Assembly (NCBI GenBank): GCA_026982035.1
Contig: JALSHW010000046.1
Location: 1-5,305, forward strand
Direction: 5' to 3'
Length of the DNA stretch: 5,305 bases
From: Phycisphaerales bacterium
Lineage (GTDB): Bacteria > Planctomycetota > Phycisphaerae > Phycisphaerales > UBA1924
The position numbers and the translations under genes were made by a program. Below, in pieces: positions 1 to 5,276 of this stretch. Below the pieces are notes generated by a model that ran no database searches, was not told the DNA's origin, and was given only the letters and a program-made list of their open reading frames with translations. Every line of letters begins with the position of its first letter. Within the stretch, counting starts at the first letter, position 1.

Positions 1-640
1 TCGGCCCCGACGCGATGATTTCCAAATCATCACCAAGCACATCCGAAAGCACCAGTGCTTGGACATCGTGGACATGGGACAGAATCTCAGCGAGTCCGCC
101 GCCTTTGAGTTGTTCGAGCGATCGACGGGCTTGGTTGAGTTCATGGATGCTCGATCCGCGATTGATGTGATTGTTGGTGATGGTATTGATGTGTTGGAGG
201 GTGATGCCATCTTTGGGCATGCACAGGTGCGCCGAGCCGCCGCCGGAGATGCAGACAAGAACCCGATGGGAATTTGGAATGGATTGGGCGTATTGGACGA
301 GTGCTTTGGCCGCCTCTACATTGCGAGCGGTGGGGGAGGGGTGGTCAACACTAAAAAAACGAATCGAGGCATCTGGGAGTGTCTTTGGGATCAACGCATC
401 AGGCGAAAGGACAACCCCGCCTTTGATCGCAGAACCAAATTCCTTGAGGCACGCCAAGGCCATTGACGACGACGCCTTACCAAAGGCAAGGATGTGCGTC
501 GGTTGGGATGGCGCATCGAGTTGGAGATGGTTCCTGATGAGTGCCGAAGGATCACACCGCTCAAGGACATGGGCGACCAATCCAAGGGTGAACTCGCGTT
601 CAGTTGATTCAAGTTTGGATGACAGGTTGATCTTGATCAT
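1..640 (-). CDS. gckA: Glycerate 2-kinase, GckA/MOFRL family (N-terminal half, cut by window edge)
   Basis: This is the first 213 codons of a kinase expected to phosphorylate D-glycerate to 2-phosphoglycerate with ATP in the cytoplasm. I translated the minus strand by hand from the ATG at 640 and found no stop before the window edge. Visible family motifs are FGKAS (residues 53-57, the conserved early lysine), VDHPSPTARN (98-107), the glycine loop ISGGGSAHL (131-139), LEQLKGGGLAEI (175-186) and LSDVLGDDLEIIASGP (198-213). The order and spacing fit the N-terminal domain of this family. Full-length members are roughly 420-450 aa, so about half, including the C-terminal MOFRL domain, lies off-window. 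The ATG overlaps the stop of the upstream aminotransferase as ATGA, and no Shine-Dalgarno precedes it, so translational coupling is likely. The SGGGSA loop reads SAHL where many members have SALL, a small deviation. Family assignment is firm; the exact substrate is inferred. Confidence 0.9.
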   Translation of the reverse strand, partial: MIKINLSSKLESTEREFTLGLVAHVLERCDPSALIRNHLQLDAPSQPTHILAFGKASSSMALACLKEFGSAIKGGVVLSPDALIPKTLPDASIRFFSVDHPSPTARNVEAAKALVQYAQSIPNSHRVLVCISGGGSAHLCMPKDGITLQHINTITNNHINRGSSIHELNQARRSLEQLKGGGLAEILSHVHDVQALVLSDVLGDDLEIIASGP

Positions 641-1827
641 GGCAAGAGTGCAGATCGCAGCCGATCAATCGCCAGATCAATCGTCTCCATCCGCTTACAA
701 AACGCAAAGCGGACAAAGCCCGCTCCGTGTTCAGGGTGTTCATAAAACGCACTTGGCGGGATCGCCGCAACCCCGGCATGTTCGGGGAGCCAGGTACACA
801 GATCAATATCCGTCGTCAGTCCGAGTCGTTCGGTGACCCGTCGATGATCGGCCATAATAAAGTACGCCCCTTGAGGCATATAGACCTCAAAGCCCAGTGC
901 ATCCAAGGCCTCGCCCAAGACCCGCCGGGTCTGGATGTAGTGATCGACCAGCGTGTCCACTTCATCACGGGCCTCATCGAGCATGGCCGCGGCTCCGATT
1001 TGCAACGGGCCGGGGACTGAGAAGGTCAGGAATTGATGGGCTGCGCGAATGCCGGCGGTCAGATGGGCAGGAGCGATTGCCCAGCCCACTTTCCATCCGG
1101 TGAGTGAAAATGTTTTGCCCAGCGAGGACATGACGACTGTTCGTTGGTTCATGCCGTCGATGGTTGCGATTGATCGGTGGGTGATGCCGTCGAAGGTCAG
1201 CCGTTCGTAGACTTCGTCTGAAAATGCAATCACATCATGTTTTTTGCACAGATCCGCGATCAGCGTCAACTGGGCATCGTCCATCACCATCCCCGTCGGA
1301 TTGTGAGGCGTATTGATCAGGATGGCACGGGTTTGGCCGTTGAATGTTTTTGTCAGTTCGTCGGGATCGAAGGTGAAACCATTGGTCGAGGGTTTGATGG
1401 TGACAAATCGAGGGGTTGCCCCGGCCATTGCGACGCATGCTCGGTATGAGTCGTAGAAGGGTTCAAAGAGGATGACTTCATCGCCTGGATTGACCAATCC
1501 CAGAAAGGTCGCGGCGATGGCTTCGGTGCATCCGGTGGTGACGGTGATTTCGGTTGCCGGATCACATGGCAGGGAATTGAAGTCGGCCGACCATTGCGCG
1601 ATGGATTCACGAAGCACGGGAAGTCCGGCAAGTGGGGCGTATTGATTGTGATTGCTTTCGATGGCTCGTTGGGCGGCGTGTTTGCCAAGTTCAGGTCCAT
1701 CAAAGTCCGGAAACCCTTGTGCCAGATTCACGGCTTTGTGCGTGTTGGCAAGGCCGGTCATCGTCGTAAAGATCGTGGTGCCAAAAGGTACGAATCGTTG
1801 GGCGATATGGGGTTGGGGAGGAATCAT
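637..1827 (-). CDS. PLP-dependent class I/II aminotransferase, YbdL / kynurenine aminotransferase-like
   Basis: A fold-type I aminotransferase of 396 aa, moving an amino group from an amino acid to a 2-oxo acid in the cytoplasm. Visible features are GTTIFTTMTGLA (16-27), NLAQGFPDFDGP (34-45), NQYAPLAGLPVLR (61-73), the PLP-phosphate region TTGCTEA (97-103), NTPHNPTG with Asn176, SDEVYE with Asp204 facing the pyridine nitrogen, SSLGKTFSLTGWKVGW with the Schiff-base lysine at 238, and FVRFAFCK with the carboxylate-binding arginine at 373. From memory it resembles E. coli YbdL (methionine aminotransferase, about 386 aa) almost end to end, and glutamine transaminase K / kynurenine aminotransferases more loosely. 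Methionine, aromatic or glutamine donors are therefore plausible, but specificity is not proven. The frame is open up to an ATG at 1914, but homology begins at the internal ATG at 1827, which I chose; neither has a clear Shine-Dalgarno. Its TGA overlaps the glycerate kinase start. Confidence 0.9.
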   Translation of the reverse strand: MIPPQPHIAQRFVPFGTTIFTTMTGLANTHKAVNLAQGFPDFDGPELGKHAAQRAIESNHNQYAPLAGLPVLRESIAQWSADFNSLPCDPATEITVTTGCTEAIAATFLGLVNPGDEVILFEPFYDSYRACVAMAGATPRFVTIKPSTNGFTFDPDELTKTFNGQTRAILINTPHNPTGMVMDDAQLTLIADLCKKHDVIAFSDEVYERLTFDGITHRSIATIDGMNQRTVVMSSLGKTFSLTGWKVGWAIAPAHLTAGIRAAHQFLTFSVPGPLQIGAAAMLDEARDEVDTLVDHYIQTRRVLGEALDALGFEVYMPQGAYFIMADHRRVTERLGLTTDIDLCTWLPEHAGVAAIPPSAFYEHPEHGAGFVRFAFCKRMETIDLAIDRLRSALLP

Positions 1828-1920
1828 GATTGAGGGTACGCTTGGCTTGGTGAGAAGGGGGGGCAGGATGAAAGCCAATGGTTGGGGTTGACGAATCTGA
1901 ACAGGATCAACCATTTTGGC

Positions 1921-1948
1921 TTGACACTCAGGTTGACAGGGCTAGGAT
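1921..1948 (+). promoter_or_regulatory. Candidate sigma-70-type promoter of the tRNA-Asn gene
   Basis: A perfect TTGACA at 1921-1926 is followed after 16 bases by TAGGAT at 1943-1948, a four-of-six match to TATAAT. Transcription would begin near 1955, a few bases before the mature tRNA 5' end at 1959. A second TTGACA at 1933-1938 would place its -10 box inside the tRNA, so it is less likely to be used. Position and strand fit the tRNA; the call is by consensus only. Confidence 0.5.
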
Positions 1949-1958
1949 TTTCTACTGA

Positions 1959-2031
1959 TCCTCCGTAGCTCAATTGGTAGAGCGAGCGGCTGTTAACCGC
2001 TAGGTCACTGGTTCGAGTCCAGTCGGAGGAG
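1959..2031 (+). tRNA. trnN: tRNA-Asn, anticodon GUU
   Basis: A complete 73-nt cloverleaf. Acceptor TCCTCCG (1959-1965) pairs with CGGAGGA (2024-2030), and the discriminator base is G2031. D stem GCTC/GAGC is at 1968-1971 and 1980-1983, with GG in the D loop. Anticodon stem AGCGG/CCGCT (1985-1989, 1997-2001) encloses the loop CTGTTAA with anticodon GTT at 1992-1994, which reads AAC and AAU. The variable loop is AGGTC (2002-2006). T stem ACTGG/CCAGT encloses the canonical TTCGAGT loop (2012-2018). CCA is not encoded and must be added by nucleotidyltransferase. The gene is followed after five bases by its own terminator and appears monocistronic. Its left neighbour is divergent; copB on the right is convergent. 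Confidence 0.97.
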
Positions 2032-2036
2032 TTTCT

Positions 2037-2077
2037 AAGGCGAGGTTTCACAAGCACTTGCGAAACCTCGCCTTTTT
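2037..2077 (+). terminator. Rho-independent terminator of tRNA-Asn
   Basis: A perfect 13-bp stem, AAGGCGAGGTTTC (2037-2049) with GAAACCTCGCCTT (2062-2074), closes a 12-base loop that can itself pair CAAG with CTTG. It runs into a T tract (2073-2077, then CTT). On the plus strand this is a textbook intrinsic terminator. In the opposite direction the stem would form too but lacks a U tract, so it would be a poor terminator for the convergent copAB transcript. Confidence 0.9.
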
Positions 2078-2081
2078 CTTC

Positions 2082-2113
2082 AAACACCCCCAAAACTTGA
2101 TAAACACCCCCAA
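2082..2113. repeat. 12-bp tandemly spaced direct repeat AAACACCCCCAA
   Basis: Two exact copies of AAACACCCCCAA lie at 2082-2093 and 2102-2113, 20 bases apart start to start (close to two helical turns), separated by AACTTGAT. They sit between the tRNA terminator and the 3' end of copB, where no promoter is expected. The function is unknown. The spacing could suit a dimeric DNA-binding protein, or the repeat could be a local duplication. The second copy also forms the left arm of the longer inverted repeat at 2104-2197. Confidence 0.6.
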
Positions 2114-2197
2114 CGCGATGTAGAGTGTATCTATGGGCTACACCGTTCCAACTCTGCGAAAAAGCACGCTCGCGGCTTATTTTGCTCGTTGGGGTGT
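2104..2197. other. Inverted-repeat segment, possible structured RNA or 3' UTR fold
   Basis: ACACCCCCAACG (2104-2115) is complementary to CGTTGGGGTGT (2187-2197), giving 11 pairs with one bulged C around a 71-base interior. Inside are two short stem possibilities, TGTAG/CTACA (2119-2123 with 2138-2142) and GCGA/TCGC (2156-2159 with 2170-2173). The whole could fold as a three-way junction on either strand. On the minus strand it would be the 3' UTR of copAB, starting 16 bases after the copB stop. No target-site duplication flanks the arms, which argues against a small transposon. The pairing is seen directly; a biological role is inferred. Confidence 0.35.
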
Positions 2198-2212
2198 CGC
2201 ACAGGATCTGAG

Positions 2213-3082
2213 TTAGAACGCCAGACGGATGCCAAAGACGAGTTGGAGGTCGTCGGTGCTTGAACTGGCTTGCTGGGCGATGTTGGCGGTTTCGCCCAGA
2301 AGAGTGAGGTAGTTGAGCCCGACATAAGGGGCGAACTCTCGACGGATTTCATATCGAAGCCGAAGTTCAAGACTCAGATCATTGAATCCTTGGCCCAGCT
2401 CCCAGTCGGTGACATCGCTGGCGGCGATATTGATTTCAGTCCGGGGTTGGAGGGCGAGTCTTTGGGTGATGTAGATGTCGTAGGAGGCGGTGAGTCGGCC
2501 GAGCAGATCACCGTCTTCGGTGAGGAAAAGGACGGGTTCAAGTTCAAACTTATATGGGGCAAGCCCCTGAAGCCCGAGGACAAGTGAAGTTCGGTTCTTT
2601 GAATCGCCCGGGCCCCAGGTGTTCTCGTAGCGAAGCCCGGCCTGGAGGAACCAGAATGGGGTGATGGGTTTGGCGTAAAGGGCTTGGAACTCGACATCGC
2701 CGATGCTTGGGCCATCAAGGGCGGCGGCTCCTTCGGCTTTCCACCAGAACTTCTGGTCGTCGTTTCCGATCCAGCCCTGGGCATCCCAGGCGAACTGGTC
2801 GGGTTGATCGTCGGAGGTGCGGAACTCGAGTTGCTCGAAGAATGTGAAGGTGAGGGTTGGGTTATCGTGGATTGGCTCTGGCCAGGATTCTGGGGGAGCT
2901 TGAGCAGCGGCTTTGAGCGTTTCGTTGATGGTTGTTCCCTCGACGAGCGGGGGGTCTTCGTATGGCGATGCGAGGTTTATTTGCGTAGTGTCGGGGCTGT
3001 CTTGGTGCTGCGCAGCAGCGATATGGGCGGTGAGCAGGATGGCCGCAGCGATGGTGATGGAGGTGAAGGGTTGATTGTTCAT
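2213..3082 (-). CDS. copB: Copper resistance protein B (CopB/PcoB family outer-membrane beta-barrel)
   Basis: A 289-aa member of the CopB family, expected in the outer membrane and working with CopA in copper tolerance. Residues 1-24 form a Sec signal peptide (hydrophobic ITIAAAILLTA, cleavage near AHIAAA|Q). A short Pro/Gln-rich linker follows to about residue 73. The barrel domain then begins with NPTLTFTFFEQLEFR (74-88) and contains FAWDAQGWIGNDDQKFWWKAEG, a family hallmark. Near the C-terminus it has FAPYVGLNY, and it ends in alternating residues and a terminal Phe (LVFGIRLAF), the usual outer-membrane assembly signal. The N-terminal Met/His-rich copper-binding stretch typical of Pseudomonas CopB is absent: there is no Met after the initiator, no Cys, and only three His (20, 26, 72). 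The ATG overlaps the copA stop as ATGA and has a good Shine-Dalgarno inside the end of copA. Family assignment is confident; retained copper binding is doubtful. Confidence 0.9.
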   Translation of the reverse strand: MNNQPFTSITIAAAILLTAHIAAAQHQDSPDTTQINLASPYEDPPLVEGTTINETLKAAAQAPPESWPEPIHDNPTLTFTFFEQLEFRTSDDQPDQFAWDAQGWIGNDDQKFWWKAEGAAALDGPSIGDVEFQALYAKPITPFWFLQAGLRYENTWGPGDSKNRTSLVLGLQGLAPYKFELEPVLFLTEDGDLLGRLTASYDIYITQRLALQPRTEINIAASDVTDWELGQGFNDLSLELRLRYEIRREFAPYVGLNYLTLLGETANIAQQASSSTDDLQLVFGIRLAF

Positions 3083-4923
3083 GAGAATATCTCCTCATCG
3101 ATCGATTTGACAACGGCGATTGTGCGGAACATGCCCATGTCCATGTGGTAGAGCAGGTGACAATGGAAGGCCCATCGCCCGGGTGCATCGACGGAGATAT
3201 CGACGGTAAGCAACTCGCCGGGTTTGATGCTCACGGTGTGTTTGCGTGGATTGTCGCTGTTGTTGCCTCCGGCGTAGAGGTCCATCCACATGCCGTGGAG
3301 GTGGATGGGGTGGTCCATCATGGTGTCGTTGATCATGTTCATGCGGAGGCGTTCGCCGTAGACGAACCGGATGGGTTCTGCTTCTGAATATTTGAGCCCA
3401 TCAAAGCCCCAGATGTATCGTTCCATGTTGCCGGTGAGGTGGAGGTCGATCTCGCGTGTCGGAGCTCGTCGATCCGGCGGCGTTTCGAGGCATCGCAGGT
3501 CTGCATAGGTCAGGACGCGGTGTCCGTCATTGCCGAGTCCGAGCCCGGGGTCGGCGTAGCGTCTTCGGGGCATCATGGCGATCATGGAGGTGCCAACGCC
3601 GTGCTTGTCTTTGGAGTGCATGATGGATTCGGGAAGGTTTTCGGTGGGCAGGGGCATGTCTTTCATACCCTTCATTGGCTTTGATTTCATTTCCATGTCT
3701 GGCATGGATTTGTCTTGGGAATCGACCTTGTCGATTTTTTCGCCCATCCCAGCCATGCCGACATCGGCCATGGTGCGCATGGGGCGGGCTCGCCGATCGG
3801 GTAGGGGGGCTTGCATGCCTTCGCGGGGTGCGATGGTGGCGCTGGTGAAGCCGCTGCGGTCCATGGTCTCGGCGAACATCGTGTAGGCGCGGTCGTCGGG
3901 GAGGGTGACGATGACATCATAAGTCTCGGCGACGGCGACGCGGATCTCATCAGTCTCGACAGGTTTGACATTCTGCCCGTCCACGGCGACAACCGTCATG
4001 GGGAGCCCGGGGATGCGGAAATCGAAGTAGGTCATGGTGGCCGAGTTGATGATTCTCAGGCGGACGCGCTCGCCCGGATTGGCGATGGCGGTCCAGTTTT
4101 CGTTGCTTGTGTGTCCGTTGAAGAGGTAGGTGTAAGTGACGCCGGTGATGTCGGCGATGTCGGTGGGGTCCATGCGCATCGCGTCCCATTGGAGGCGTCT
4201 GGAGAGAACTTCTCCGAGCCCGTCTCGCTTGGCATCAGTGAAGAAGTTGGCGAGGGTCGGGCGTTGGTAGTTGTCGTACCCGCTGAATTTTTTGAGTTTT
4301 TCGAGGATGACATAGGGATCGCGGAACATCCAATCGGAGAGGTTGATGACATATTCGCGGTCTGCCTGGACGGGATCGGTACCCGCGGGTTCGACGATGA
4401 GTGCGCCGAAGTGGCCGAGTTGCTCTTGGAGCCCTGAGTGGCTGTGGTACCAATAGGTACCGCTCTGGCGGAGTTGGTAGCGGTAGATGAAGGTTTCGCC
4501 GGGTGCGATTCCGGGGAAGCTGACTCCGGGTACGCCGTCCATTGGTGCGGGGAGGAGGATGCCGTGCCAGTGGATGGAGGTGCTCTGGTCTGGGAGTTCA
4601 TTGCGGACATGGATTTCGACATTCTGTCCTTGACGCATGCGCAGGGTTGGCCCTGGGAGTGAGCCGTTGATGGTGATTGCCGATTCGGTGCGTCGCCCGG
4701 CGACGATCATGGGTGTTCGGTCTATGACGAGTTCGAGCAGGCCCGAAGTTGGGACATCGATAATCGGTGGCGAGCCGGCAAGTGTGGCGGCGGAAAGTGT
4801 GGTGGTGCCGGCGTGTGCTTGTGCGGCGCGGGCGATCGCGAGCCCGCTGGCCGCGGTGATCGCGGTGGCTTTGAGAAAATTGCGTCGTGTTTGTTCTTGT
4901 GTTTGCTGCTCGATGGAGTCCAT
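3079..4923 (-). CDS. copA: Copper resistance protein A: Tat-exported periplasmic multicopper oxidase (CopA/PcoA family)
   Basis: A 614-aa three-cupredoxin multicopper oxidase, expected to oxidise Cu(I) and bind copper in the periplasm. The N-terminus carries a twin-arginine signal (TRRNFLKA, 12-19, then an Ala-rich segment to about 38), so it is exported folded. Copper ligands sit in four motifs: HWHG (118-121), YHSHSG (159-164), HPIHLHG (538-544) and HCHLLYHMDMGM (587-598). His538, Cys588, His593 and axial Met598 form the type 1 site and the other histidines the trinuclear cluster, so it should be catalytically competent. GSLPGPTLR (87-95) and YLFNGHTSNENWT (266-278) are also typical. Residues 382-451 form a Met/Lys-rich linker with 14 Met. 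I chose the ATG at 4923 because GGAGG lies six bases upstream and the Tat signal follows. The frame extends to 5088, but that addition is not protein-like. It is first in a copAB operon and overlaps copB by four bases. Confidence 0.96.
   Translation of the reverse strand: MDSIEQQTQEQTRRNFLKATAITAASGLAIARAAQAHAGTTTLSAATLAGSPPIIDVPTSGLLELVIDRTPMIVAGRRTESAITINGSLPGPTLRMRQGQNVEIHVRNELPDQSTSIHWHGILLPAPMDGVPGVSFPGIAPGETFIYRYQLRQSGTYWYHSHSGLQEQLGHFGALIVEPAGTDPVQADREYVINLSDWMFRDPYVILEKLKKFSGYDNYQRPTLANFFTDAKRDGLGEVLSRRLQWDAMRMDPTDIADITGVTYTYLFNGHTSNENWTAIANPGERVRLRIINSATMTYFDFRIPGLPMTVVAVDGQNVKPVETDEIRVAVAETYDVIVTLPDDRAYTMFAETMDRSGFTSATIAPREGMQAPLPDRRARPMRTMADVGMAGMGEKIDKVDSQDKSMPDMEMKSKPMKGMKDMPLPTENLPESIMHSKDKHGVGTSMIAMMPRRRYADPGLGLGNDGHRVLTYADLRCLETPPDRRAPTREIDLHLTGNMERYIWGFDGLKYSEAEPIRFVYGERLRMNMINDTMMDHPIHLHGMWMDLYAGGNNSDNPRKHTVSIKPGELLTVDISVDAPGRWAFHCHLLYHMDMGMFRTIAVVKSIDEEIFS
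3091..3096 (-). promoter_or_regulatory. Ribosome binding site of copB inside the end of copA
   Basis: On the minus strand GAGGAG lies eight bases upstream of the copB ATG, within the last codons of copA (Asp-Glu-Glu). Together with the ATGA overlap it supports the 3082 start and coupled translation of copA and copB. Confidence 0.7.
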
Positions 4924-4929
4924 GCTTGC

Positions 4930-4934
4930 CCTCC
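4930..4934 (-). promoter_or_regulatory. Ribosome binding site of copA
   Basis: GGAGG on the minus strand, six bases before the ATG at 4923. It decides the start against the longer open frame reaching 5088 and puts the Tat signal at the true N-terminus. Confidence 0.8.
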
Positions 4935-4980
4935 GCGTAGTGGATTCGGTATTGCTCTGGTTATCCCTGACCTTACTCGA

Positions 4981-5040
4981 AATCAAATTTAGACACGGGA
5001 GTATTTCATTAATATTGAATAAATATGAGATAAAGAATGG
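4981..5040 (-). promoter_or_regulatory. AT-rich leader of copAB with an imperfect dyad; probable promoter/operator zone
   Basis: This 60-base block is only about 25% GC in an otherwise GC-rich window and lies 58-117 bases upstream of the copA start, which suits a promoter. It contains the near-palindrome TTCATTAATATTGAA (5005-5019), matching TTCA-N-TA-N-TA-N-TGAA in 12 of 15 positions. On the minus strand TATTAA (5009-5014) or TATTTA (5020-5025) could be a -10 box, but no good -35 box sits at the right distance. I see no clear CueR-type long-spacer palindrome. The rest of the 4924-5276 stretch holds the copA ribosome site, the small frame at 5089-5232 and a terminator. Confidence 0.35.
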
Positions 5041-5088
5041 GAAGTGGGTACAAGCCGCCCATGATTGGGTCAATTGGGAGAAAGTCAA

Positions 5089-5232
5089 TCAGGAAGTTTT
5101 CGCACAGCCGTTGGCCAAGGCGGTGAGGTCGAGCATGTGGGTGACGAATGTGTTGATGGGACGGGTGTCATTGCGGCACAGGTGTATATGGAACTCGGGG
5201 TCGTCAATATCGAGCCAATGAAAAAGGCCCAC
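5089..5232 (-). CDS. Possible small ORF or 3' remnant of a lost gene, His/Cys-containing, upstream of copA
   Basis: I do not recognise this product. On the minus strand one frame ends at TGA (5091-5089) and is open upstream to the window edge. Read from a GTG at 5232 it gives 47 residues, including HWLDIDDPEFHIHLC and TRPINTFVTHMLDLTALANG. Over the 43 sense codons from CAT (5220) to the stop I count about 53%, 40% and 74% GC at codon positions 1, 2 and 3, the order expected of genuine coding DNA in a GC-rich genome. The peptide has four His (5, 15, 17, 32), two Cys (19, 43) and an HIHLC cluster. Against a functional gene: the GTG lies inside the terminator hairpin, no Shine-Dalgarno precedes it, and the only in-frame ATG leaves 15 residues. 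It could be a degraded gene end, a leader peptide for copAB, or chance. Confidence 0.3.
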   Translation of the reverse strand: MGLFHWLDIDDPEFHIHLCRNDTRPINTFVTHMLDLTALANGCAKTS

Positions 5233-5251
5233 TGCAGTGCAGTGGGCCTTT
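5221..5251 (-). terminator. Strong intrinsic terminator downstream of the glycine-rich gene
   Basis: AAAGGCCCACTGC (5223-5235) pairs perfectly with GCAGTGGGCCTTT (5239-5251), a 13-bp stem with a three-base loop. On the minus strand the stem runs directly into TTTTT (5225-5221). It lies 25 bases after the stop codon at 5277 and should end that transcript, isolating copAB from its upstream neighbour. On the plus strand the T run is only three bases. Confidence 0.88.
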
Positions 5252-5276
5252 GAAATATCAATACGAATGGGCTGGT

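Noticed and set aside
171..836. Plus-strand open frame of 221 codons
   Set aside because: It lies antisense to the glycerate kinase and the end of the aminotransferase, both of which show clear family motifs. Its product is low-complexity and unlike any family.
1828..1914. 29-residue N-terminal extension of the aminotransferase from an ATG at 1914
   Set aside because: Homology to YbdL-type enzymes begins at the 1827 ATG. The extension is Pro/Leu-rich with no matching region in the family and no Shine-Dalgarno.
1824..2093. Minus-strand frame of 89 codons across the tRNA
   Set aside because: It reads through the complement of the tRNA (the familiar WTRTSDLAVNSRS-like artefact) and its terminator, so it is a spurious ORF.
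2159..2187. Possible copAB terminator: GAGCA/TGCTT stem then TTTTC on the minus strand
   Set aside because: It is only five pairs including a wobble, with a loop of about 17 bases; too weak to call. No convincing intrinsic terminator for copAB was found.
3811..4437. Plus-strand open frame of 208 codons inside copA
   Set aside because: It is the antisense shadow of a well-supported multicopper oxidase. Its Gly/Val/Asp-rich composition is typical of the reverse frame of a GC-rich gene.
4924..5088. 55-residue N-terminal extension of CopA from an ATG at 5088
   Set aside because: It crosses the AT-rich leader, is not signal-like or conserved-looking, and would bury the Tat motif. The start at 4923 has a strong Shine-Dalgarno.
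5041..5100. TTGACT and TTGACC as -35 boxes for copA
   Set aside because: No acceptable -10 hexamer lies 15-19 bases downstream of either on the minus strand, and TTGACT overlaps the end of the small frame.
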